64,000 nucleotides of DNA, taken from contig NZ_BAYB01000006.1 in assembly GCF_000685035.1 (NCBI RefSeq), positions 1-64,000 of the forward strand, written 5' to 3'. A model generated the notes under the pieces. It ran no database searches. It had not been told where the DNA came from and was given only the letters and a program-made list of their open reading frames with translations. Origin of the DNA: Paraburkholderia ferrariae NBRC 106233. Its GTDB lineage: Bacteria > Pseudomonadota > Gammaproteobacteria > Burkholderiales > Burkholderiaceae. The position numbers and the translations under genes are program-made. This document shows positions 47,227 through 56,707 of this stretch, piece by piece. Position 1 is the stretch's first letter; each line of letters starts with the position of its first letter.

Positions 47227-48519
47227 ATGTCCACTTCCCCCCCTTCAGCACCGGCGCCGCGCGCGCCGATGCTTTCCACGGCCGACGCCCTCGCAACGCT
47301 GCTCGGCGCCGCCCGTCCCGTGACCGGCGTGCCGCAGGAAGCCCAGGCGGGCATCGAAACCGTCCCGACGCTCGACGCGCTCAACCGCGTGCTGGCCGCC
47401 GACGTGGTTTCGCCGCTCGACGTTCCGCCCATGCACACGAGCGCCATGGACGGCTACGCGGTGCGCGTGGCCGATCTCGTGCAGGGGAGCCGCCGCCTGC
47501 CGGTATCGCAGCGCATTCCCGCGGGCCATGCGCCGCAGCCGCTCGCGGCGGGCTCGGCCGCGCGTATCTTCACGGGTGCGACGGTGCCGCCCGGCGCGGA
47601 CGCGGTGGTCATGCAGGAGCAGACGGAGCTTGGCGAGGGCGACGTGACGTTCCTCCACACGCCCAAGGCCGGCGAATGGATCACGGCGCAGGGCGCGGAC
47701 ATCCGCAAGGACGCGGTGATCCTGCCCGCGGGCACGCGGCTCACGCCGCAGGCGCTCGGCCTCGCGGCATCGGTGGGGTGCGCGACGCTGGCGGTCGTGC
47801 GCCGCGTGAAGGTGGCGGTGTTCTTCACTGGCGACGAGCTGACGATGCCGGGCGAGCCGCTGCGCCCCGGGGCGATCTACAACTCGAACCGCTTTACGCT
47901 GAACGGCCTGCTGCGCAACCTGGGCTGCGAGGTGACGGACTACGGCATCGTGCCCGACCGGCTCGACGCGACGCGTGCGACGCTGCGCGAGGCCGCGGCC
48001 GGCCACGATCTGATTCTCACGTGCGGCGGCGTGTCGGTGGGCGAGGAAGATCACGTCAAGCCGGCGGTGGAAGCCGAAGGGCGGCTCGCCATGTGGCAGA
48101 TCGCCATGAAGCCGGGCAAGCCGCTCGCGTTCGGCGCGGTGCGGCGTGGCGCTCAGGAGGCAGGCGCAGCGGAGAGCGAAGCGTTCTTCATTGGCTTGCC
48201 GGGCAATCCGGTATCGAGCTTCGTCACGTTTTTGCTGTTCGTGCGGCCGTTCCTGCTGCGCCTCGCCGGCACGACGCACGTGAGCCCGCGCGCGCTTTCG
48301 CTGCGCGCCGACTTCACCCAGGCCAAAAGCGACCGCCGCAACGAATTCCTGCGCGCACGCGTGAACGCGGCGGGCGGGCTGGAACTCTTTTCGAACCAGA
48401 GCTCGGCCGTGCTCACCTCCACGGTCTGGGGCGACGGCCTGATCGACAATCCGCCGAATCACGCGATCAGCGCGGGCGAGACGGTACGCTTCATTCCTTT
48501 CACAGAATTGCTGTATTGA
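47227..48519 (+). CDS. moeA: Molybdopterin molybdenumtransferase MoeA
   Basis: A 430-residue MoeA: VPPMHTSAMDGYAVRVADL, RIFTGATVPPGADAVVMQE, the MoCF-biosynthesis motif CGGVSVGEEDHVK, and FIGLPGNPVSSFVTF. Inserts molybdenum into adenylylated molybdopterin. Start ATG 47227; the frame opens at 47182 but the added residues are not conserved. A TACAAT box lies about 60 bases upstream. First of the moeA-moaD-moaE operon. Confidence 0.94.
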   Translation: MSTSPPSAPAPRAPMLSTADALATLLGAARPVTGVPQEAQAGIETVPTLDALNRVLAADVVSPLDVPPMHTSAMDGYAVRVADLVQGSRRLPVSQRIPAGHAPQPLAAGSAARIFTGATVPPGADAVVMQEQTELGEGDVTFLHTPKAGEWITAQGADIRKDAVILPAGTRLTPQALGLAASVGCATLAVVRRVKVAVFFTGDELTMPGEPLRPGAIYNSNRFTLNGLLRNLGCEVTDYGIVPDRLDATRATLREAAAGHDLILTCGGVSVGEEDHVKPAVEAEGRLAMWQIAMKPGKPLAFGAVRRGAQEAGAAESEAFFIGLPGNPVSSFVTFLLFVRPFLLRLAGTTHVSPRALSLRADFTQAKSDRRNEFLRARVNAAGGLELFSNQSSAVLTSTVWGDGLIDNPPNHAISAGETVRFIPFTELLY

Positions 48520-48529
48520 GCCGGACTTC

Positions 48530-48787
48530 ATGAAGATTCAGTTGAGATTTTTTGCGAGTGTGCGCGAAGCACTGGGCGTGGCCGAGGAGACAGTGAGCGT
48601 GCCCGACGGCATCGCCACCGTTGGCGACGTGCGCGGCTGGCTGCGCGCGCGCGGCGGCGTCTGGACCGAAACGCTGGCGGAAGGCCGCGCGCTGCGCATG
48701 GCCTGCAATCACGTCATGACGGAGCCCGGCACGCGCATCACCGAAGGCTGCGAAGTGGCCTTTTTCCCGCCCGTGACGGGCGGCTGA
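48530..48787 (+). CDS. moaD: Molybdopterin synthase small subunit MoaD
   Basis: An 85-residue ubiquitin-fold protein starting MKIQLRFFASVREALGV and ending in the essential double glycine (PPVTGG) that carries the thiocarboxylate. Ten bases after moeA. Donates sulfur to precursor Z on MoaE. Confidence 0.96.
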   Translation: MKIQLRFFASVREALGVAEETVSVPDGIATVGDVRGWLRARGGVWTETLAEGRALRMACNHVMTEPGTRITEGCEVAFFPPVTGG

Positions 48788-48807
48788 GGCAGCCGAGGAG
48801 AGCGATC

Positions 48808-49296
48808 GTGCTCGTGCGCGTGCAAACTGAAGATTTCGACCTGACGACGGAAGTCGCGCAACTGCGCGCGCGCAATCCGGCGATCGGCGCCGTGGCGTGC
48901 TTCGTCGGCACGGTGCGCGACCTCAACGACGGCAGCACCGTCGCGACGATGGAGCTGGAGCACTATCCGGGCATGACCGAGAAGGCGCTGGAGGGCATCG
49001 CTGTCGAGGCGCAACGGCGCTGGCCCGGCATCGAAGTGCTGATCGTGCACCGGGTGGGCAAGCTCGCGCCGCTCGACCAGATCGTGCTGGTGGCGACGAC
49101 CGCCATGCATCGCGGCGACGCGTTCGCGTCCTGCGAATTCGTGATGGACTATCTCAAGAGCGAAGCGCCGTTCTGGAAGAAGGAAGAGACCGAACACGGC
49201 GCGCGCTGGGTCGATGCCCGCGCGACAGACGATGCGGCGCTGGCGCGCTGGGGGATCGCTTCGGGTAACGCCCCCGGCCCCAAAAACCAGGATTAG
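48808..49296 (+). CDS. moaE: Molybdopterin synthase large subunit MoaE
   Basis: A 162-residue MoaE with GTG start after GAGGAGAG: AVACFVGTVRDLND, MELEHYPGMTEKAL, VLIVHRVGKLAPLDQIVLVATTAMHR-type core, and catalytic Lys region YLKSEAPFWKKEE. Completes molybdopterin synthase with MoaD. Confidence 0.95.
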   Translation: MLVRVQTEDFDLTTEVAQLRARNPAIGAVACFVGTVRDLNDGSTVATMELEHYPGMTEKALEGIAVEAQRRWPGIEVLIVHRVGKLAPLDQIVLVATTAMHRGDAFASCEFVMDYLKSEAPFWKKEETEHGARWVDARATDDAALARWGIASGNAPGPKNQD

Positions 49297-49328
49297 CCGC
49301 CGCGGCGGGCGATTGTTCTCATCATTCA

Positions 49329-49485
49329 GGAATTATCGCCCGCGAAAAGCTTGAGATCGCCATTATTCCTTGTTTGTCGGAATTATCGTATCCCAGCGTC
49401 GGTTTATCCTATAATTCGCGTATTGCCGGAATTATCGATGAATCAAGGCCGCTCGGCCTTTTATTCCTGGAATCCGCGAATTATG
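49329..49485. promoter_or_regulatory. Operator-like repeat array and -10 box upstream of hipBA
   Basis: GGAATTATCG occurs three times, at 49329-49338, 49379-49388 and 49428-49437, and a variant GCGAATTATG at 49476-49485, giving a period of about 49 bases. Near-inverted copies ATTATTCC (49362-49369) and ATAATTCG (49411-49418) precede two of them, so each site may be an imperfect palindrome. TATAAT at 49410-49415 is a probable -10. HipB-type regulators bind several spaced operators of this kind to autorepress the operon. Confidence 0.72.
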
Positions 49486-49809
49486 CCTCGCACCCTGCCG
49501 CGCCCTGTCGACGATCCCGATCCGCTTGCCGAGAACATGGCCGCGCTCGGCCGGCTCGTGCGTAACCGGCGCGCGCAAAGCGAAATGCGCATCGACGATG
49601 CCGCCCAGATGCTGGGCGTGTCGAAGGATGTGCTCTCGCGGCTGGAGAACGGGCGTCCGGTGGGGCTCGACAAGGTGTTCGCGGTACTCGACGGCCTCGG
49701 CTTGAACCTGCTGGTGTTTCCCCGCCGCGATGCCGCGCTCGTGCGCAAGAAGTTCGGTCCGGGCGCCAAAGCGGTCCAGACGCCGGCGGGCCTTGCGGAG
49801 CCGCGCTGA
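49438..49809 (+). CDS. HipB-like antitoxin / XRE repressor
   Basis: A 123-residue protein with an XRE helix-turn-helix (IDDAAQMLGVSKDVLSRLENGRP, about residues 50-72) followed by VGLDKVFAVLDGLGLNLLVF, the HipB pattern, and a basic C-terminal tail. ATG 49438 has GGA seven bases upstream; an alternative ATG at 49483 (MPRTLPRP) would give 108 residues. The third operator repeat covers the ribosome binding site of the first. Stop overlaps the hipA-like ATG (TGATG). Confidence 0.82.
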   Translation: MNQGRSAFYSWNPRIMPRTLPRPVDDPDPLAENMAALGRLVRNRRAQSEMRIDDAAQMLGVSKDVLSRLENGRPVGLDKVFAVLDGLGLNLLVFPRRDAALVRKKFGPGAKAVQTPAGLAEPR

Positions 49810-51173
49810 TGGCTTCCCATACCCTGCTGGTCAAGGCCGGTGCGGCGGCCGTCGGCACGCTCGCGTTCGACTCGGGGGAGGGGCGCTACGACTTCGCCTA
49901 CGACGCCGGCTGGCTGCGCCGCGACGACGCCTTTCCTCTGTCGCCGCACATCCCGCTTTCGGGCGAGCCGCCGCCGGCTGGCGCCGTCCAGCGGTTTCTC
50001 CAGAACCTGCTGCCCGAGGGCCATGCGCTCGACGTGGCGTCGATCGTCAACCAGATCTCGAAGGACAACATCTTCGGACTCGTGCGCATCCTCGGCAAGG
50101 AGCCGGTGGGGGCGCTCAGCTTCACGGTTCCGGGCGACGCCGCAGCCACTGCCGCGGCGCCGGAGTTGCAGGAAATGCCGGTGCGGCGGCCCATCGGCGG
50201 CGACGAGCTGAGCCAGCGCATCCGCGAGCGCGACCAGATGCCGTTTCCGGTCTGGGACGGCAAGGTGCGTCTTTCGGTCGCGGGCTATCAGGACAAGCTG
50301 CAGGTGCTGGTGGAGGGAGGGCGGATCGCTCTCGCGGACGGCTCGCTCAGTTCCACCCACATTCTGAAGCCCGAATCGCGCCACGCCGGCACGCCGTTCA
50401 TGGTGGCCAACGAGCACTTCTGCATGACGCTTGCGGCACGTCTCGGCCTGCGGACGGCGCCCGTCGAGATTCGCCGGATTCCGGAGCCGATCCTGCTCAT
50501 CGAGCGCTTCGACCGCGAAGTGACGCGCGACCCGGGCGACGGCGAAACGGCGCTGGCGGTGCGCCGGCGCCATGCAATCGACGGCTGCCAGGCGCTCGAT
50601 CTGCCCGTATCGTTCAAATACGAGCGTAATTTCGGCAATTCGGCCGACGTGCGCACGATCCGCGAAGGCGTGAGCTTCCAGAAGCTCTTTTCCCTCGCGC
50701 CGTATTTCGACAATCCGCTGGCCGCGCGGACGTTTCTCGTCCGTTGGGCAGTGCTGCAACTGCTGATCGGCAATAGCGACGCGCATGGCAAGAACCTCTC
50801 GTTCTTCATGCGGGCCTCGAATCTCGAACCGGCGCCGCTCTACGACCTCGTTTCCGTGAACGTCTATGGCGAGCACATCGAGCAGGAACTGGCGATGGCC
50901 TATGGCGACGCCTTCCTGCTCGCGGACATCACGCCGTTCTCGCTGGCGGATTTCGCGCTGCGTACCGGCACGCAGCCGCGCTTTCTCGAACGCGAGATGA
51001 CGCGCATGGCCCGGCAGGCCGTGCCGCTCGCGCGCGAGCTGGCGCAGTCCAAAGTCTACGTGGGGGGCGAGCGCGGCATGGTGGACTCGATCGCGGGATT
51101 CGTCGCCGCCCAGGCGGAGCGATTGCTGAAGATCGCGCCTGATATTCCGAGGGTCGATCGGGCGTTGCTTTGA
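49809..51173 (+). CDS. HipA-like serine/threonine kinase toxin
   Basis: A 454-residue HipA-family kinase of full length. N-terminal HipA domain (1-110), the phosphorylation-loop serine Ser156 in RLSVAGYQDK, ATP-binding Lys187 (HILKPES), catalytic loop GNSDAHGKNLSF with Asp324, His326 and Lys328, and metal-binding Asp346 (LYDLVS). E. coli HipA phosphorylates GltX and induces persistence. All key residues appear intact, so the toxin is probably active and held by its partner. Not adjacent to any other mobile gene. Confidence 0.88.
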   Translation: MASHTLLVKAGAAAVGTLAFDSGEGRYDFAYDAGWLRRDDAFPLSPHIPLSGEPPPAGAVQRFLQNLLPEGHALDVASIVNQISKDNIFGLVRILGKEPVGALSFTVPGDAAATAAAPELQEMPVRRPIGGDELSQRIRERDQMPFPVWDGKVRLSVAGYQDKLQVLVEGGRIALADGSLSSTHILKPESRHAGTPFMVANEHFCMTLAARLGLRTAPVEIRRIPEPILLIERFDREVTRDPGDGETALAVRRRHAIDGCQALDLPVSFKYERNFGNSADVRTIREGVSFQKLFSLAPYFDNPLAARTFLVRWAVLQLLIGNSDAHGKNLSFFMRASNLEPAPLYDLVSVNVYGEHIEQELAMAYGDAFLLADITPFSLADFALRTGTQPRFLEREMTRMARQAVPLARELAQSKVYVGGERGMVDSIAGFVAAQAERLLKIAPDIPRVDRALL

Positions 51174-51309
51174 TGGGCAAGAAGCGTGCGAGGGCCAGGT
51201 GAGAACCAGGCGAGAAGCGGATTCCTCGTGGGTTCCACAAACGCAACTAACAGCCAATTCAACCTGAAATCAACCAGCGCGCCGCTCAGCGGCGCGCCCG
51301 TGCTTCGTT

Positions 51310-51852
51310 TCAATCCATCGTGCGCCCGATGATCTTCGCCGGAAAAGGCTCACCAGCCGGGCGATCCGGCAGGTCGTGCCCGTGCCCCCCGGACGCCGGG
51401 TGGCGGCGGGGCGCGACGCGCTCCAGCAGCGCCTGCTGCTCGGCCGGGATGGTGTAATCCCAGCCGAAGCGGCTCAGTTGCAGGCTTTGGGCGATCCGCA
51501 GCGCAGGTTCCATGAACTCGACGGCGGCGGCCGGCCGATAGCGCGACTCGACAGTATCGAGAAACAGATAGAGCCAGCGGCTGAAATGGCGCGGCTCGAT
51601 GCCGGGCAACGGCTGATGCACTTGCTGGACATTGCCCCGGTAGGTTTTCGCGCCCAGCACGAGGCTCGTCCAGAAGCGGCACATCTTCGGCAGATGATCG
51701 TCCCAGCGGCCCGCCAGCACGCCATCGAAAACGGGGCCCAGCAGGGCGTCCTCGCGAACGCGATCATAGAACGCGTAGACGAGTTCGCGGATCGTGTCTT
51801 CGGTGGGTTCGGCGTGCCGCGTGTCGGCGGCGCTCGCATCGGTCGGGGTCAT
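51310..51852 (-). CDS. Group III truncated haemoglobin
   Basis: A 180-residue globin of the truncated group III (ctb-like) type: IRELVYAFYDRVREDALLGP with probable B10 Tyr29, HLPKMCRFWTSLVLG, proximal His79 (NVQQVHQPLPG) and FSRWLYLFLDT. Extra ~45-residue C-terminal tail is His/Arg/Pro-rich. Such globins help detoxify nitric oxide or manage oxygen in microaerobic stress. Divergent from an NsrR-like regulator, supporting a nitric oxide role. ATG 51852; the leftward frame is open far upstream but only as antisense of the Rrf2 and clpB genes. Confidence 0.86.
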   Translation of the reverse strand: MTPTDASAADTRHAEPTEDTIRELVYAFYDRVREDALLGPVFDGVLAGRWDDHLPKMCRFWTSLVLGAKTYRGNVQQVHQPLPGIEPRHFSRWLYLFLDTVESRYRPAAAVEFMEPALRIAQSLQLSRFGWDYTIPAEQQALLERVAPRRHPASGGHGHDLPDRPAGEPFPAKIIGRTMD

Positions 51853-51877
51853 CGTGCTGTTGCCTGGCGAATCGGAA

Positions 51878-51918
51878 AAGCGGGGAAGCGGGGGAAGCGG
51901 GGGAAGCGGGGGAAGCGG
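51878..51918. repeat. 9-bp tandem repeat AAGCGGGGG, about 4.5 copies
   Basis: Copies at 51878 (8 bases), 51886, 51895, 51904 and partial at 51913-51918. It lies between the globin gene and the NsrR-like operator, in the globin leader, so copy number could affect expression. Confidence 0.85.
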
Positions 51919-51960
51919 TCCTGCTTGCGTGCATGTGCCATGATACCGAAGCGCGCTAAA

Positions 51961-51981
51961 ACGTGCATGATTGATGCATGT
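51961..51981. promoter_or_regulatory. NsrR-like palindrome between globin and Rrf2 genes
   Basis: ACGTGCATGATTGATGCATGT is an imperfect dyad (TGCAT at 51964-51968, ATGCA at 51974-51978, centre 51971). It resembles the NsrR consensus built from AAGATGCATTT half-sites in inverted repeat. It is placed to control both divergent genes. Confidence 0.65.
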
Positions 51982-52020
51982 TATGGTGTGGTTTTCCGAC
52001 GTTCGCCTTTCCCGACGCTC

Positions 52021-52530
52021 ATGAAGCTGACCGACTACACCGACTATTCGCTGCGCGTGATGCTCTATCTCGCGCTGCGCCGCGACAGTCTTGCAACCAT
52101 CCAGGAGATTTCCGAGGCGTACGGCATCTCGAAAAACCACCTGATGAAGGTTGTCCAGCGCCTCGGCGAACTGCGCTGGGTGGAGACGATCCGTGGGCGC
52201 AACGGCGGCCTGCGGCTGGCGGAGGCCTCGCTTGGGCTTTCCGTGGGCGACGTGGTGCGGCAGACCGAGAACGATTTTGCGCTGGTCGGCTGCTTTCCCG
52301 ACGAGCACGGCGAGCGCCGCGCCTGCGTCATCGAACCCCACTGCCGTCTCAAGCATGCGCTGGCGGCCGCGCGCGAGGCGTTTCTCGCCGAACTCGACCG
52401 CCATACCTTGGGCGAGCTGGCGCAGCCGCAGACCGAACTGGCGGGCCTGCTGGGCCTCGCGCCAATCACCTTCGTGTCGCCTGCGAGGGCAAAAACGCCG
52501 GCATCGCGCGTGCGGCCGGGCGACCCTTGA
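52021..52530 (+). CDS. Rrf2-family regulator, NsrR-like nitric oxide sensor
   Basis: A 169-residue Rrf2 protein: MKLTDYTDYSLRVMLYLAL, winged-helix YGISKNHLMKVVQRLGEL, RGRNGGLRLA, and three cysteines Cys91, Cys102, Cys108 for a [2Fe-2S] or [4Fe-4S] cluster; Cys91 and the last pair resemble NsrR. C-terminal LDRHTLGEL is also NsrR-like. ATG 52021 is the conserved start despite an open frame to 51376. Divergent from the globin gene. Confidence 0.85.
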   Translation: MKLTDYTDYSLRVMLYLALRRDSLATIQEISEAYGISKNHLMKVVQRLGELRWVETIRGRNGGLRLAEASLGLSVGDVVRQTENDFALVGCFPDEHGERRACVIEPHCRLKHALAAAREAFLAELDRHTLGELAQPQTELAGLLGLAPITFVSPARAKTPASRVRPGDP

Positions 52531-52581
52531 GCCGCGCTCCGGGCCCGATGCAGAAAATCGGAAAAAATGACGTAAACAGCG

Positions 52582-52608
52582 CTTGAAACCAGCGTAATGC
52601 CCCTCAAA
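52582..52608 (+). promoter_or_regulatory. Sigma-32-type heat-shock promoter of clpB
   Basis: CTTGAAA (52582-52588), 11-base spacer, CCCCTCAA (52600-52607), close to the consensus CTTGAA / CCCCATNT. The clpB start follows 37 bases later. Confidence 0.75.
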
Positions 52609-52644
52609 TTTGGTGACAGTTAAAAATCTGGAGGTCTCGTTTAA

Positions 52645-55242
<2,598 letters not shown>

Positions 55243-55261
55243 GCACGGGCGCCAGCAACGC

Positions 55262-55294
55262 AAAGGGCAACGGAGCGATCCGTTGCCCTTTTTT
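55262..55294 (+). terminator. Terminator of clpB
   Basis: Thirteen-base stem AAAGGGCAACGGA (55262-55274) with TCCGTTGCCCTTT (55279-55291), loop GCGA, T tract. Confidence 0.93.
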
Positions 55295-55340
55295 CATGCT
55301 CGCGGGCCAGGTTCTGCCCGCATCAAGCGCCGTTCAGCGT

Positions 55341-55775
55341 TCAGCCCTGCTTGTTGCCGCCGAAGAGCGAAGCGAGGCCGCCCAGCGTGCCCAGCACGCT
55401 TGCGGAGTTGATCTGGCCGCCGGCCGGCACTTCGCCGTTCGGCGTGCCGGCGTTGACCACGTGCGGCAGCACCTGGGCGAGCATGCTGCTCACCTGGTCG
55501 GGCTGCAGGCCGACCTTCTGCGCGAGACCCGAGACCGCGTCCGAGCCCAGCACGCTTTGCAACTGGTCGCCCGAAATGGCCTGGTTCTCGCCGTTGCCGA
55601 CCCAGGACTGCACCACGTCGCCAAGGCCGCCTTGCTGGAACTTCTGGACCAGCCCGTTCAGGCCGCCGGGCTGGTTGTTGACGAATTCCATCGCCGCAGC
55701 GATGACTTGCTGCTGGCCGCCGCCTTCTTGCGACGATCCGCCGAGCAGGGATCCAAGGGTGTCTAGCAGGCTCAT
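55341..55775 (-). CDS. YidB/DUF937-family protein
   Basis: A 144-residue protein: MSLLDTLGSLLGGSS, QQGGLGDVVQSWVGNGENQAIS, LGSDAVSGLAQKVGL and a Gly-rich C-terminus. YidB/DUF937 proteins are common, small and of unknown function. Convergent with clpB. Confidence 0.85.
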   Translation of the reverse strand: MSLLDTLGSLLGGSSQEGGGQQQVIAAAMEFVNNQPGGLNGLVQKFQQGGLGDVVQSWVGNGENQAISGDQLQSVLGSDAVSGLAQKVGLQPDQVSSMLAQVLPHVVNAGTPNGEVPAGGQINSASVLGTLGGLASLFGGNKQG

Positions 55776-55833
55776 ATCGATCTCTCTGGTGGTTGGCCGG
55801 CACGGGGGTGCGCGGCCGGAAAATACATGCGGA

Positions 55834-56427
55834 TCAGGCGCCCGATGCGGCCGATGCCGCCTGGCCCTTCTTCGACTTCTTGCTCTTCTTCGCCTTGGTG
55901 TCGGAGGCCGCCGCCGGCGCGGAGGCCGCAGAACCGGCTGCGGCCGCGCTGGCTGCCGCAGCGGCCTTGTCCTTCTTGCTCTTGCGCTTCGATTTCGTCG
56001 CCGTGGCGTCCGACGCCGCGTTGGCGCCCGTCGTCGTTGCGTTAGCCGCGTTGGTGGTATTGGCCGTCGTAGCCGGTGCCGTCGTGGCGGCGGCGGTGGC
56101 CGCTGCCGTCTTGCTGCTCTTCGATGCGGACGCCTTGCCGTTGCCGGCCGGCGGCGCCGACGAGCCGTTGACGGTCAGGCCCGCGGCTTCGAGGTTCTGC
56201 ACCGACTTCGGGCCGATGCCCTTGACGCGGCTCGCAAGGTCGTCGGCGTCCTTGAATGGGCCGTTCTTCGTGCGTTCGTCGATGATCGCCCTGGCGTGAA
56301 CCGGGCCGATGCCCTTCACGGACTCGAGCGCGGTTTCGTCGGCGGTGTTCACTTCGACGGCGGCGGCCATCAGCGCAGACAGGGACAAGCCGAGCGCAAC
56401 GAACAGCATCAGCAGCTTTTTCAGCAT
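55834..56427 (-). CDS. ComEA-like helix-hairpin-helix protein
   Basis: A 197-residue secreted protein with signal peptide (MLKKLLMLFVALGLSLSALMAAA), two helix-hairpin-helix motifs (VNTADETALESVKGIGPVHA and LASRVKGIGPKSVQNL, about 25-90) and a long Ala/Lys/Ser-rich tail (about 100-197) with basic KSKRKSKKDK and KKSKKSKKG clusters. ComEA binds incoming DNA in the periplasm. The tail may add non-specific DNA or envelope binding. ATG 56427 chosen to give the signal peptide. Confidence 0.85.
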   Translation of the reverse strand: MLKKLLMLFVALGLSLSALMAAAVEVNTADETALESVKGIGPVHARAIIDERTKNGPFKDADDLASRVKGIGPKSVQNLEAAGLTVNGSSAPPAGNGKASASKSSKTAAATAAATTAPATTANTTNAANATTTGANAASDATATKSKRKSKKDKAAAAASAAAAGSAASAPAAASDTKAKKSKKSKKGQAASAASGA

Positions 56428-56707
56428 GGCAATCACTCCATTGAGGGCAAATCCAGTTAGCCGGGAACGGACGACGCATCCAGTCGTTAGTGCTGCGCTA
56501 CAAGGATAGGACAGTTGGCGTATCCGTGGACGGGAAGCGGTCGATTTATACCGATCGATTGGTGGCAAGTAAATCGTGCCGCACAATCTTTAATACTTTT
56601 GTGGTGGGACCGTGCGACGGATGGGGGCGTGTGCAACGAATGCGTGCGCTTTTGCGGTGCAGGCGCCAGGCCGGTTGCCGTGCCTCGGCGCGCAGCCTCA
56701 GGCCGAT

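Noticed and set aside
44226..47447. A 1073-codon leftward open frame opposite hom and thrC
   Set aside because: Compositional shadow (His/Arg-rich) of two well-identified genes on the + strand.
51878..51918. Possible CRISPR-like repeat
   Set aside because: Unit is nine bases with no spacers; a simple tandem repeat.
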